Shown piece after piece: positions 42,794-51,654 of a DNA stretch of 64,000 nt. This stretch comes from Aeromicrobium massiliense JC14. GTDB taxonomy: Bacteria > Actinomycetota > Actinomycetes > Propionibacteriales > Nocardioidaceae. The DNA is taken from positions 364,386 through 428,385 of the forward strand of contig NZ_HE978638.1 of the NCBI RefSeq assembly GCF_000312105.1, read 5' to 3'. The notes under the pieces are model-generated. The model had not been told where the DNA came from. It saw nothing but the letters and a program-made list of their open reading frames with translations, and made no database searches. Position numbers and translations under genes: made by a program. How positions within the stretch are numbered: position 1 is the first letter of the stretch; every line of letters begins with the position of its first letter.

Positions 42794-43177
42794 CTAGGCG
42801 TTCTCCCACAGCCCGATCAGGTTCCCCTCGGGGTCGGTGAAGTACGCAGCGAAGCCCATGTCGCCGACCGGGGTGCGCTCACCCACGGCCCGGCCGCCCG
42901 CCGCCTCGATCCGGCGCAGCGTCGCGTCGATGTCGGCCACGTCCACGACGATGTTCGGTCCCTTGCCCGGGAAGTCGTCGGTGCGCTCGAACATGCCGCC
43001 GTTGATGAACCCCGGCTCGGTGGGTCCGGACGCCTGCTCCGTCGGCCCGGTCCGCACGAGCGTGTAGCCCATGCCGGGCATGTGCTCGACGTGCCAGTCG
43101 AAGACCTCGGTGTAGAAGGCGCGGGCGCGGTCGCCGTCGTCGAACGGGATCTCGAAGTGGACGACTCGTCCGGTCAT
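42794..43177 (-). CDS. VOC-superfamily protein
   Basis: 127-aa protein: GRVVHFEIPFDDGDRARAFYTEVFDWHVEHMPGMGYTLV, NGGMFERTDDFPGKGPNIVVDVADIDATLRRIEAAGGRAVGERTPVGDMGFAAYFTDPEGNLIGLWE. Single-chain VOC fold of the antibiotic-resistance/CFP-30B-like group. It lies upstream of the other VOC gene on the same strand with 69 bases between; they may be co-transcribed. Confidence 0.87.
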   Translation of the reverse strand: MTGRVVHFEIPFDDGDRARAFYTEVFDWHVEHMPGMGYTLVRTGPTEQASGPTEPGFINGGMFERTDDFPGKGPNIVVDVADIDATLRRIEAAGGRAVGERTPVGDMGFAAYFTDPEGNLIGLWENA

Positions 43178-43239
43178 GGCGGACCTCCCTGGTGGCGTGC
43201 CTCCAGTGAACGACCGGCGCCTCGCTGCCGTCAACGACC

Positions 43240-43278
43240 GTGGCGGACGGTCGGCGGGGTCCGCCGTCCGTCCGCCAC
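43240..43278 (-). terminator. terminator of the glutamate dehydrogenase gene
   Basis: Outer stem GTGGCGGACGG / CCGTCCGCCAC (11 bp, perfect) with a nested CGGCGG-GGT-CCGCCG hairpin. It lies 21 bases 3' of the minus-strand dehydrogenase stop. Confidence 0.75.
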
Positions 43279-43299
43279 GTCGTCAGTGGGGCCGGGTGC

Positions 43300-44577
43300 T
43301 CACGGGTACAGACCGCGCAGACGGTGCGCCTCGGCGACGCGGCGCACGGCCAGGCACGTGGCCGCCGTCCGCAGCGTGACGCCGCGCTCGGCCGCCTCGT
43401 TCATGACGTCCGTCCAGGCCGACGTCATGCGCTGGGCGAGCCGTTCCTCGACCTCCTCCTGGCTCCACCAGTAGGCCTGGTTGGCCTGCACCCACTCGAA
43501 GTACGACACGACGACGCCGCCGGCGTTGGCCAGGATGTCCGGCACCACGGTGACGCCGCGCTCGGCCAGCACCGCGTCGGCCTCCTGGGTCGTCGGGCCG
43601 TTGGCGCCCTCGACGACGACGCGGGCGCGCACGAGCCCCGCGTTCCCGGCGTGGAGGACGCCCTCGACGGCGGCCGGCACGAGCAGGTCGACGTCCGCGG
43701 TGAGGATGTCCTCCCCGTCGACCGGGTGGCCGCCGGCGAAGCCGACGACCGAGCCGGTCTCGTCGACGTGCGCCTCGAGGGCAGCGACGTCCAGGCCGTC
43801 CTCGTGGGCGACGCCGCCGTACTGGTCGCTGACCGCCAGCACGCGGACCCCGGCCTCGGCCAGGAAGCGGGCGGCACCGCGGCCGACCTTGCCGAAGCCC
43901 TGCACCGCAGCGGTGCAGGCCGCCGGGTCGAGGCCGACGTGGCGCAGGGCCGCGAGGGAGACGTGCACGACGCCGCGGGACGTCGCGCTCGGCCGGCCGG
44001 CCGAGCCGCCCAGGCTGGCCGGCTTGCCGGTCACGACGCCGAGGACGGTGTGCCCGGCGGCCACCGAGAAGGTGTCCATCATCCAGGCCATGACCTCCTC
44101 GTCGGTGCCGATGTCCGGGGCGGGGATGTCCTTGGCCGGGCCGATGAGCGGCATGATCTCGGAGGTGTAGCGTCGCGTCACCCGCTCCAGCTCGGCGCGC
44201 GAGTAGAGCCGCGGGTCGATCGTGATGCCGCCCTTGGCGCCGCCGTACGGGACGTCCAGCAGGGCGCACTTCCAGGTCATCCACATGGCGAGGGCGCGCA
44301 CCTCGTCCAGGTCGACGTCGGGGCTGAACCGCAGGCCGCCCTTCGCCGGGCCGCGCGACAGGTTGTGCTGCACGCGGTGGCCGGTGAGCACCTCGATCGT
44401 CCCGTCGTCGCGGCGCAGCGGGATGCTGACCGTGACCTCGCGCCGCGGCACGGCGAGCATGTCGATGAGACCCGGCTCGAAGCCGAGGATCTGCGCCGCC
44501 TCCGCGAGCTGGGAGCGTGCGTCGTCGAGCGGGTTGTGCTGGCTGGCCTGGCGGGATCCGTCCGCGGTCGTGGTCAT
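43300..44577 (-). CDS. Glu/Leu/Phe/Val dehydrogenase (glutamate dehydrogenase type)
   Basis: 425-aa NAD(P)-dependent amino-acid dehydrogenase. VQHNLSRGPAKGGLRFSPDVDLDEVRALAMWMTWKCALLDVPYGGAKGGI contains the catalytic lysine (CALLDVPYGGAKGG), PAPDIGTDEEVMAWMMDTF the dinucleotide-domain approach, AAVQGFGKVGRGAARFLAEAGVRVLAVSD the Rossmann fold and VVEGANGPTT the cofactor loop. Length and motifs match the short hexameric GDH. Interconverts glutamate and 2-oxoglutarate + NH3, complementing the GlnA2/GlnE pair at 4.5-8.8 kb. Confidence 0.93.
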   Translation of the reverse strand: MTTTADGSRQASQHNPLDDARSQLAEAAQILGFEPGLIDMLAVPRREVTVSIPLRRDDGTIEVLTGHRVQHNLSRGPAKGGLRFSPDVDLDEVRALAMWMTWKCALLDVPYGGAKGGITIDPRLYSRAELERVTRRYTSEIMPLIGPAKDIPAPDIGTDEEVMAWMMDTFSVAAGHTVLGVVTGKPASLGGSAGRPSATSRGVVHVSLAALRHVGLDPAACTAAVQGFGKVGRGAARFLAEAGVRVLAVSDQYGGVAHEDGLDVAALEAHVDETGSVVGFAGGHPVDGEDILTADVDLLVPAAVEGVLHAGNAGLVRARVVVEGANGPTTQEADAVLAERGVTVVPDILANAGGVVVSYFEWVQANQAYWWSQEEVEERLAQRMTSAWTDVMNEAAERGVTLRTAATCLAVRRVAEAHRLRGLYP

Positions 44578-44730
44578 GGGTCCTCCTCGTCCTCGCCAGT
44601 CAGTCTGGAAGGCGGCGTCCATGCTGTCCAATACTTGTTCGGGCTGACATCCATGCCTGAGGGGCATGTGTCGCCGTGCCCCGCGGGACCGGCCGGGCTA
44701 GCGTGGCCGGACCCGAGCCAGGAGGTCTCC

Positions 44731-45231
44731 GTGCCGGACGCGAAGGACGTCGAACGCAGCGACGACGGTCGCTACGTCGTGGTCGACGGACGCCGCTGGC
44801 GGGCGAGCGACCCGAGCATCCCCGACGCGCTGCGCCAGGAGCTGGTCGACGAGCTGATGGCCGCCCGCCGCGCCGTCCGGGCGAAGGAGCCTGACGCCCG
44901 CGACCGGGTCCAGGACGCCAAGGTGGCGCTCGGCGAACGTGGCCCCCGGTGGTGGGACGAGCCGAGCGACGACGACGTCGCGACCCGGACGGAGGCGACG
45001 ATCCGCGCCCTGCTGCGCAAGCGGGACGGCCGCACGATCTGCCCCAGCGACGCCGCGCGGGTCGTGGGCGGCGACGGCTGGCGCGGCCGCATGGACCAGG
45101 TGCGGGCCGTGGCCGCCGACCTGGCCCGGCGCGGCGAGCTCGTGGTCACCCAGAAGGGCGTCCCGGTCGACCTCGAGGCGGGCGTGAAGGGTCCGGTGCG
45201 GCTCGCCCGCCCCGAGGACGTCGACGCCTGA
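44731..45231 (+). CDS. DUF3253 domain protein
   Basis: 166-aa soluble protein. Residues 10-80 (DGRYVVVDGRRWRASDPSIPDALRQELVDELMAARRAVRA) form an N-terminal helical region. Residues ~90-150 (ATIRALLRKRDGRTICPSDAARVVGGDGWRGRMDQVRAVAADLARRGELVVTQKGVPVDL) are the DUF3253 winged-helix-like domain. AGGAGG precedes the GTG start by 6 bases. DNA binding is suggested by the fold but not demonstrated. Confidence 0.85.
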   Translation: MPDAKDVERSDDGRYVVVDGRRWRASDPSIPDALRQELVDELMAARRAVRAKEPDARDRVQDAKVALGERGPRWWDEPSDDDVATRTEATIRALLRKRDGRTICPSDAARVVGGDGWRGRMDQVRAVAADLARRGELVVTQKGVPVDLEAGVKGPVRLARPEDVDA

Positions 45232-45240
45232 CCGGCGCGC

Positions 45241-45999
45241 TCAGCTCCCGTGCGGGTCGAGCCGGTTCAGCGTCGCGACGACCTGGTCGTAGTCGCCGCG
45301 CGCCTCGCCGTAGCGCAGGAACTTCACGTTCTCGACCTGGATCTCGGTCGCGTCCGGATGGGACTCGACCAGCTCGACGACCTCGCTCACGAAGGCGTCC
45401 AGGGGCATCGCGAACGGGCTCTCCTTCTGGCCGGGCATGAGGTCGGTCGCGACCGATGGCGGCTCGAGCTCGAGCACCTCCACGCCGGTCCCGCTCAGCT
45501 GCAGCCGGATGCTCTCGCTGAGCATGTGGATGGCCGCCTTGGTCGCGTTGTAGGTGGGCGTCACCTTGAGCGGCGCGAACGCGAGTCCGGACGAGACGGT
45601 CATGATCGTCGCGTGCGGCCGGGTGCGCAGGTGGTCGATGAACGCGTCGACCAGCCGGATCGGGCCGAGCAGGTTGGTGGTGACGGTCTCGGTGGCGCTC
45701 TCGGCGAAGCCGGACGTCGTCCAGTCCTCGGTGCGCATGATGCCGGCCATCGTGACGAGCACGTCCAGGTCGGGGTGCTCGGCCGTGACCTGCTCGGCCG
45801 CGGCGGCGATGCTGGCCGGGTCGGTGGTGTCGATCGCGACCGTGCCCAGGCCGTGCTCGGCGGCGATCTGCTCGAGCCGGCCGGTGCGCCGGCCGCCGAC
45901 GACGACCGTGGCGCCCTTCTGCTGCAGGGCGACGGCGAGCGCGAGGCCGATGCCGCTGGTCGCGCCGGGGATGAAGATGGTGCTGCCGTGGATTCTCAT
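45241..45999 (-). CDS. short-chain dehydrogenase/reductase (DltE-like)
   Basis: 252-aa NAD(P)-dependent oxidoreductase: TIFIPGATSGIGLALAVALQQKGATVVVGGRRTGRL (cofactor TGxxxGxG variant), MAGIMRTEDW in place of NNAG, catalytic Ser-Tyr-Lys in MTVSSGLAFAPLKVTPTYNATKAAIH. Substrate unknown. It is divergent from the XRE regulator at 46100 with 100 bases between, which probably controls it; this pairing of SDR and MmyB-like regulator is common. Confidence 0.9.
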   Translation of the reverse strand: MRIHGSTIFIPGATSGIGLALAVALQQKGATVVVGGRRTGRLEQIAAEHGLGTVAIDTTDPASIAAAAEQVTAEHPDLDVLVTMAGIMRTEDWTTSGFAESATETVTTNLLGPIRLVDAFIDHLRTRPHATIMTVSSGLAFAPLKVTPTYNATKAAIHMLSESIRLQLSGTGVEVLELEPPSVATDLMPGQKESPFAMPLDAFVSEVVELVESHPDATEIQVENVKFLRYGEARGDYDQVVATLNRLDPHGS

Positions 46000-46099
46000 G
46001 CCTCGAGTCTTCGCACCCGGCGCCGGCCGGGCCAGGGTCGGCTCATCGGGGGACCGGCGGTCCCTGCCTGCGCGGGCGCGGCTCGGGCATGATCGGCGC

Positions 46100-46948
46100 A
46101 TGGACCGTCCTGCCCTCGCCGAGTTCCTCGTGCGCCGCCGGAGCGAGCTGCGGCCGCGCGACGTCGGTCTGCCGGACGGGGCACGCCGACGCACGTCCGG
46201 ACTGCGGCGCGAGGAGGTCGCGAGCCTGGCGCTCATGTCCACCGACTACTACACGCGGCTGGAGCAGCAGCGCGGTCCGCAGCCGAGCACGCAGATCCTG
46301 GCGTCGATCGCCCGCGCGCTGCGCCTCACCCCGGACGAGCGCGACTACCTGTACCGCGTCGCCGGCCACGACGCCCCGGCGCGCGAGGCGCCGACCGAGT
46401 ACGTCGCGCCCGCCTTGCTGCGCGTCCTGGACCGGCTCTCCGACACGCCGGCGCTGATCCTGAACCCGCTGGGGGAGGTGCTCGTCCAGAACGGCCCGGC
46501 GCGGGCGCTGCTCGGCGACGCGTCCGGGTACACCGGCCTGGAGCGCAGCGAGGTCTACCGCTGGTTCGCCCGCCCCGAGACCGAGCGGCAGCGCTACCCC
46601 GAGGACGACCGTCCGCGGCAGAGCCGGGCGCAGGTCGCCTCGCTGCGGGCGGCGTACGGCTCGATGGGCGCGGACTCGCGGGTGGGTGAGCTCGTCCGCG
46701 AGCTGCAGCGGATCAGCCCCGAGTTCGCCGACCTGTGGGACCGGCACGAGGTGGCCCGCCGCTTCGCCGACCACAAGGTGCTGATCCACCCCGAGGTGGG
46801 ACCGATCGAGCTCGACTGCCAGGTGCTGCTCACCGAGGACCAGACCCAGGCGCTGCTCGTCCTGACGGCGGCCCCGCGCACCGAGGACGAGGAGAAGCTG
46901 CGCCTCGTCTCGGTGCTCGGCACCCAGCAATTCTCCGACGCCCGCTGA
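46100..46948 (+). CDS. XRE-family regulator with MmyB-like ligand domain
   Basis: 282 aa. N-terminal HTH_31/XRE domain: LAEFLVRRRSELRPRDVGLPDGARRRTSGLRREEVASLALMSTDYYTRLEQQRGPQPSTQILASIARALRLTPDERDYLYRVAG (residues 5-90). The C-terminal MmyB-like PAS-related domain (PALLRVLDRLSDTPALILNPLGEVLVQNGPARALLGD, SPEFADLWDRHEVARR) is predicted to bind a hydrophobic ligand. Divergent from the SDR gene. Confidence 0.92.
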   Translation: MDRPALAEFLVRRRSELRPRDVGLPDGARRRTSGLRREEVASLALMSTDYYTRLEQQRGPQPSTQILASIARALRLTPDERDYLYRVAGHDAPAREAPTEYVAPALLRVLDRLSDTPALILNPLGEVLVQNGPARALLGDASGYTGLERSEVYRWFARPETERQRYPEDDRPRQSRAQVASLRAAYGSMGADSRVGELVRELQRISPEFADLWDRHEVARRFADHKVLIHPEVGPIELDCQVLLTEDQTQALLVLTAAPRTEDEEKLRLVSVLGTQQFSDAR

Positions 46949-47037
46949 CGCGTCCGACCGCCGGGCCGCGGTGTGCGGGCGAGGGCCACAATGACCGGGT
47001 GGGCCTCCGGGCCGTCCCGAGCGCGAGGAGCGACAGC

Positions 47038-48417
47038 ATGGATGATCGTCAGCAGGTCGACCTGGTGGTCGTGGGCCTGGGCCCCGGCGGCGAGGCGCTG
47101 GCCACGGGGGCGGCGAAGGCGGGGCTGCGGGTCGTCGCGGTCGACAAGCACCTGGTCGGCGGCGAGTGCCCGTACTACGGCTGCATCCCGACCAAGATGA
47201 TGCTCCGCGCGGCGGACGCCCTCGCCGAGGCCGACCGCGCCGGCACGCTCGCCGGGGACGTCACCGTCGTCCCGTCCTGGACCCCGGTCGCGCGGCGCGT
47301 GTCGCAGGACGCCACGGCCGACTGGGACGACCGCGCCGCGGTGGAGCGTCTCGAGGCGGCCGGCGCGACCGTGCTGCACGGCGCCGCGCGGCTCGACGGC
47401 GCGCGCCGGGTCGTCGTCGACCCGGCCGGTGGTTCCGGCCCGCTGACCTTCGAGGCCAGCCGTGGCGTGGTGCTCAACCCGGGCACCCGGCCGGCCGCGC
47501 CGCCGGTGCCGGGGCTTGAGGGCACGCCGTACTGGACGAACCGCGACGCGGTCCGCGCGACCGAGCTGCCCGGCTCGCTCGTGGTGCTCGGCGGCGGCCC
47601 GATCGGGTGCGAGCTGGCCCAGGTCTTCGTCCGGTTCGGCGTCCGCGTGACGCTCGTGCAGCGCGGCGAGCGGCTCCTGCCCGGCGACGAGCCCGAGGCG
47701 TCCAGGCTGCTGCGCGACGTGCTCGAGGGCGAGGGCGTGGAGGTGCTCACCGGTGCCGAGGCGTCCGCGGTCGAGCACGCCGAGGGCGTCTTCACCGTGA
47801 CGCTGCAGGACGGTCGCCGGCTCGAGGGCGACCAGCTGCTCGTCGCGGCCGGCCGCCGGTCGAACCTGGACGGCACCGGCCTGGAGTCCGTCGGCCTATC
47901 CGCGGACGACCTCGCCGTCGACGAGCGGCTCCGTGCCCAGGACGGGCTCTGGGTGCTCGGGGACGTCACCGGCCACGGCGCCTACACGCACGTGTCGATG
48001 TACCAGTCGGCCATCGCCCTGCGCGACGTGCTCGGTGAGGACGGCGCGCCCGCTCGCTACGAGGCCGTGCCGCACACGACCTTCACCGACCCCGAGGTGG
48101 CCGGTGTGGGCCTGACCGAGTCGGCAGCGCGGGCCGCGGGCCTCGCCGTGCGTGTCGGCACGGCCGACCTCGGCGCGTCCTCGCGCGGGTTCACGCACGG
48201 TCCCGGTGCGGTCGGGCTGGTCAAGCTCGTCGAGGACGCCGACCGTGGCGTGCTGGTCGGCGGCAGCGTCGTGGGCCCGGCCGGCGGCGAGATCCTGTCG
48301 ATGATCACCCTCGCCGTGCACGCCGCGGTGCCCGTGTCGACGCTGAGCACGATGATCTACGCCTACCCCACCTTCCACCGGACGATCGAGTCGGCGCTGG
48401 CCGACCTCGAGGCGTAG
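47038..48417 (+). CDS. pyridine nucleotide-disulfide oxidoreductase (mercuric-reductase/Lpd family)
   Basis: 459-aa FAD enzyme. VVVGLGPGGEALATGAAKAGLRVVAVD binds FAD; the redox disulfide is in GGECPYYGCIPTKMML (CxxxxC). The NAD(P)-binding segment is SLVVLGGGPIGCELAQVFVRFG. LWVLGDVTGHGAYTHVSMYQSAIA is the second FAD contact. The C-terminal interface has YAYPTFHRTIESAL, carrying the His-Glu-like pair TFHRTIE. No neighbouring lipoyl enzymes or mer genes are present, so the disulfide or metal substrate is unclear. GAGGAG precedes the ATG. Confidence 0.9.
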   Translation: MDDRQQVDLVVVGLGPGGEALATGAAKAGLRVVAVDKHLVGGECPYYGCIPTKMMLRAADALAEADRAGTLAGDVTVVPSWTPVARRVSQDATADWDDRAAVERLEAAGATVLHGAARLDGARRVVVDPAGGSGPLTFEASRGVVLNPGTRPAAPPVPGLEGTPYWTNRDAVRATELPGSLVVLGGGPIGCELAQVFVRFGVRVTLVQRGERLLPGDEPEASRLLRDVLEGEGVEVLTGAEASAVEHAEGVFTVTLQDGRRLEGDQLLVAAGRRSNLDGTGLESVGLSADDLAVDERLRAQDGLWVLGDVTGHGAYTHVSMYQSAIALRDVLGEDGAPARYEAVPHTTFTDPEVAGVGLTESAARAAGLAVRVGTADLGASSRGFTHGPGAVGLVKLVEDADRGVLVGGSVVGPAGGEILSMITLAVHAAVPVSTLSTMIYAYPTFHRTIESALADLEA

Positions 48418-48428
48418 CCGACCGAGGC

Positions 48429-48467
48429 ACGACGGGCGCTCCGAGCCGAGGCTCGGGGCGCCCGTCG
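48429..48467. terminator. bidirectional terminator hairpin
   Basis: ACGACGGGCGCTCCGAGCC pairs with GGCTCGGGGCGCCCGTCGT (one G-T pair) around a 1-3 base loop, between the convergent oxidoreductase and osmoprotectant-binding-protein genes. Confidence 0.85.
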
Positions 48468-48484
48468 TCGTCCGGGGCGGTCGG

Positions 48485-49390
48485 TCAGTCGAGGCCCTGG
48501 GCGGCGAGCCAGTCGGCCGCGATCTTCTCCGCCGGCAGCTTCTCGTCGACGCTGCGCTGGTTCAGGTCCACCAGCGCGTCCGTGGTCATCGCCGCGCTGA
48601 CCTCGTCGATGACCGCGGCGGCGTCGTCGTCGACGTCGTCGCTGGCCACCGGGACGACGTGGGAGGCCAGGAACAGGCCCTCGGGATCCTCGAGGCTGAC
48701 CAGGTCGTTCTTCTTGATCGACGGGTCGGCCGTGTAGATGATCGCCAGCTGGACGTCGTCGTCCTTGAGCGCCTTGACGGTGAGCGGTCCGCCGCCGTCC
48801 TCGATCGGGGCGAAGTCCGCCTTCACGCCGTAGGCGTCCTGGAGTCCCTTCGGTCCGTTGGGCCGGTTCTCGGCCTCGGAGTTGGCGCCGAGGGTGAGCG
48901 GCTCGGTGACCTTCGCCAGGTCGGCGATCGTCCTCAGGTCCCACTTCTCGGCGAACTGGCGGGTCACGACGTAGGAGTCCTGGTCGGTCGCGTCGGCCTG
49001 GTCCAGGACGCGCAGGCCGTCGGGCGTGGCGTCCTCGAGCGCGGTGTAGACCTCGTCGGTGAGCCGGGCCTTCGTCTTCGGCTCCCAGTACTGGAGCAGG
49101 GGACCGGTGTACTCGGGGAACAGGTCGATGTCGCCGGACTCGAGCTCGGGCACGTAGGCCTCGCGCTGGCCGATGCGGAGCTGGCGGTCGACGTCGTGCC
49201 CCTCGGCCTCGAGCGCCTGGGCGTAGATCTCGGCGACGATCTCGTTGGAGTAGTAGTCCTGCGAGCCGACGACGATGGTGTCGCCGTCGCCACCGCCGCT
49301 CGACAGCGGGTCGGAGCCGCCGCACGCGGAGAGCACGAGCGCGGCGGCGGTGCCGGCGACGAGGCCGGCGGTCAGACGGGAGCGGGACAT
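48485..49390 (-). CDS. osmoprotectant (glycine betaine/choline-type) ABC transporter binding lipoprotein
   Basis: 301-aa surface lipoprotein, lipobox LVLSAC (Cys 23). Mature domain follows the OpuCC/ProX class: IVVGSQDYYSNEIVAEIYAQALEAEGHDVDRQLRIGQREAYVPELESGDIDLFPEYTGPLLQYW, then LQDAYGVKADFAPIEDGGGPLTVKALKDDDVQLAIIYTADPSI. Aromatic residues in DYYSNEI and PEYTG would form the quaternary-ammonium cage. Fourth and last gene of the transporter operon, 14 bases after the second permease. Confidence 0.93.
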   Translation of the reverse strand: MSRSRLTAGLVAGTAAALVLSACGGSDPLSSGGGDGDTIVVGSQDYYSNEIVAEIYAQALEAEGHDVDRQLRIGQREAYVPELESGDIDLFPEYTGPLLQYWEPKTKARLTDEVYTALEDATPDGLRVLDQADATDQDSYVVTRQFAEKWDLRTIADLAKVTEPLTLGANSEAENRPNGPKGLQDAYGVKADFAPIEDGGGPLTVKALKDDDVQLAIIYTADPSIKKNDLVSLEDPEGLFLASHVVPVASDDVDDDAAAVIDEVSAAMTTDALVDLNQRSVDEKLPAEKIAADWLAAQGLD

Positions 49391-49404
49391 GGGGCTTCCT
49401 TCGG

Positions 49405-50091
49405 TCAGGCACCGAGCCGGGAGTCGGCGGCGGTGCGTCGGGCGAGTCCGGTCGCGCGGCCCTGCGCGACGGCCAGCAGACGGTCGAGGACGAGTGCGAG
49501 CAGCGCCACGAGGATGGCGCCGCCCAGCATCAGCGTGTAGTCGCGGGACTTGAGTCCGGAGAACAGGTACCGGCCCAGGCCGGTGTCGGAGGTGTACGCC
49601 GCCAAGGTGGCGGTGGCCACGACCTGCAGGGTCGCGGCGCGGAAGCCGCCGACGAGCACGCCGGCGCCGAGCGGCAGCTCGACGTGCCGGACGATCTGCC
49701 GCTCGCTCATGCCCATCGCCCGTGCGGCGTCCACGGCCTCGGGGTCGGCCGACTCGACGCCGGCGTAGGCGCCGGCGAGCAGCGACGGGACGGCCAGGGC
49801 CACGAGCGCCAGGAGCGGGGCCCAGACCCCGACGCCGAGCAGCAGGGCGAGGAGGGTCAGCAGGCCGAGGGTCGGGACGGCCCGGACCGCCCCGGCCAGC
49901 GCCACGACGACGCCGCGGCCGCGGCGGGTGTGACCGATGAGCACGCCGAGCGGCACCGCGGGCACCGCGGCCAGCAGGACGGCGGCGACGGTGATGGCCA
50001 GGTGCTGGGCGACGCGCACGGCGATGCCCTGCGAGCCGCCCCAGCTGCTGGGGTCGAGGATCCAGGCCAGCGCGTCCAGGAAGGTGCTCAC
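49405..50091 (-). CDS. osmoprotectant ABC transporter permease (OpuCD-like)
   Basis: 228-aa permease with about five to six helices and the ABC-coupling loop ESADPEAVDAARAMGMSERQIVRHVELPLGAGVLVGGFRAATLQVVATATLAAYTSDTGLG, where EAA...G is typical. Its GTG overlaps the stop of the other permease (GTGA). Forms the heterodimeric membrane pore with the product of 50088-50762. Confidence 0.92.
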   Translation of the reverse strand: MSTFLDALAWILDPSSWGGSQGIAVRVAQHLAITVAAVLLAAVPAVPLGVLIGHTRRGRGVVVALAGAVRAVPTLGLLTLLALLLGVGVWAPLLALVALAVPSLLAGAYAGVESADPEAVDAARAMGMSERQIVRHVELPLGAGVLVGGFRAATLQVVATATLAAYTSDTGLGRYLFSGLKSRDYTLMLGGAILVALLALVLDRLLAVAQGRATGLARRTAADSRLGA

Positions 50092-50762
50092 CGGACGAGC
50101 TCCGGCGGTGCGGGAGCGCGCACGGACCGGCGCCGTGGCTGCCACGGGGTGAGCACCCGGCCGAGGACGACGACCAGGGCGTCCAGCGCGAGGGCCAAGG
50201 CCATCGTGACGCCCACACCGATCGCCACCTCGCTGGTGATGCCGCGCTGGAAGCCGTCGGTCAGCAGGGTGCCGAGGCTGGAGATGCCGACGAGCGCGCC
50301 GATGGTGACCAGGCTGACCGTGCTCACCGTGATGACGCGCACGCCCGAGATGAGCACCGGCACGGACAGCGGCAGGTCGACGCGCCAGAACAGCGCCGAC
50401 CGGCCGTGCCCGGTGGCCGTGGCCGCGTCGCGGACCTGCCCGTCGACGGAGTCGAAGGCGTCCGTGGCCGTGCCGACCAGCAGCGCGGTGCCGTACAGGG
50501 TCAGCGCGACGACGAGCGTGAGCGGCGAGCGCAGCGGGATGCTCAGCACGAGCGGGACGACGATGAGCAGCGGCAGGGCCGGCACGGCGTACACGACGCT
50601 CGCGAGGGCGAGGACGGGCTGGCGCAGGCGCGGACGCCGGTGGGCGACACGGCCCAGGGCGACGGCCAGGACGACGCTCGCCGCGATCGCGGGCAGGGCC
50701 AGCAGCAGGTGCCGCCAGGCGAGCTCGACGACCCAGGCGGCGTTGTTCTGCAGCCAGGTCAC
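50088..50762 (-). CDS. osmoprotectant ABC transporter permease (OpuCB-like)
   Basis: 224-aa permease: membrane helices including HLLLALPAIAASVVLAVALG and TLVVALTLYGTALLVGTATDAF. The coupling region DSVDGQVRDAATATGHGRSALFWRVDLPLSVPVLISGVRVITVSTVSLVTIGALVGISSLG is followed by a final helix. GTG start overlapping the ATPase stop by 4 bases. Confidence 0.92.
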   Translation of the reverse strand: MTWLQNNAAWVVELAWRHLLLALPAIAASVVLAVALGRVAHRRPRLRQPVLALASVVYAVPALPLLIVVPLVLSIPLRSPLTLVVALTLYGTALLVGTATDAFDSVDGQVRDAATATGHGRSALFWRVDLPLSVPVLISGVRVITVSTVSLVTIGALVGISSLGTLLTDGFQRGITSEVAIGVGVTMALALALDALVVVLGRVLTPWQPRRRSVRAPAPPELVR

Positions 50763-51571
50763 TGCAGGATCCCGAGCGGACGCCCGTTCGCGTCGACCAC
50801 GACACGGCGCCCGTCGATCTCGGACGTGCTGAGGGTGCGGTCGGGGCGATCGGCACCGACGAACTCGCGCACGAACGCGTCGGCCGGTGCGGCCAGGATG
50901 TTCTTCGGGGTGCCGGACTGCGCGACGACGCCGCCGGCCCGCAGCACGACCACCTCGTCGGCGAGCCGGAAGGCCTCGTCGACGTCGTGGGTCACGATCA
51001 CGACGGTCTTGCCGAGCTCGGCCTGCAGGCGCAGCATCTCGTCCTGCAACTCGCGGCGGACGATGGGGTCGACGGCTCCGAAGGGCTCGTCCATGAGCAG
51101 GATGTTGGGGTCGGCGGCCAGGGCCCGGGCGACCGCGACACGCTGCTGCTGGCCGCCGGAGAGCTGGGCGGGGTAGCGGCGGCCCAGGGACGGGTCGAGC
51201 CCGACGAGGGCCAGCAGGTCGGCGGCCGCGGCACGCGCCGCGCGGCGCGGGGTGCCGCCGAGCACCGGCACGGTCGCCACGTTGTCGACCACGGTGCGGT
51301 GGGGGAGCAGGCCGCCGGCCTGCGGCACGTAGCCGATGCGCCGGCGCAGGGCGACCTTGTCGAGCTCGCGGACGTCCTGGTCGTCGATCAGCACGGCGCC
51401 GCTCGTGGGGTCGACCATCCGGTTGACCATGCGCAGGAGGGTCGTCTTGCCCGACCCGGACGACCCGACCAACGCCACGGTGGTGTGCGACGGCACGACG
51501 TGCGAGAACCCCGCGACGGCCACGGTGCCGCCGGGATAGGTCTTGCCGACGTCCCGGAACTCGATGCCCAC
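50759..51571 (-). CDS. osmoprotectant ABC transporter ATP-binding protein (OpuCA-like)
   Basis: 270-aa ATPase with Walker A GSSGSGKTTLLR (~37), Q-loop VPQAGGLLPHRTV, signature LSGGQQQRVAVARALA, Walker B NILLMDEPFGAVD and H-loop VIVTHDVDEA. A short C-terminal tail remains in place of the usual tandem CBS domains, so ionic-strength sensing through CBS is absent or reduced. First gene of the four-gene operon; energises uptake of glycine betaine, choline or similar compatible solutes. Confidence 0.94.
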   Translation of the reverse strand: MGIEFRDVGKTYPGGTVAVAGFSHVVPSHTTVALVGSSGSGKTTLLRMVNRMVDPTSGAVLIDDQDVRELDKVALRRRIGYVPQAGGLLPHRTVVDNVATVPVLGGTPRRAARAAAADLLALVGLDPSLGRRYPAQLSGGQQQRVAVARALAADPNILLMDEPFGAVDPIVRRELQDEMLRLQAELGKTVVIVTHDVDEAFRLADEVVVLRAGGVVAQSGTPKNILAAPADAFVREFVGADRPDRTLSTSEIDGRRVVVDANGRPLGILQ

Positions 51572-51654
51572 GCAGGTCTCCCTCGGCTCGGCGATCGGCC
51601 GTCGCCCACCCTAGCGACGTGCACTGACAACGGCGCGTCGTCGGACGGCCCAGC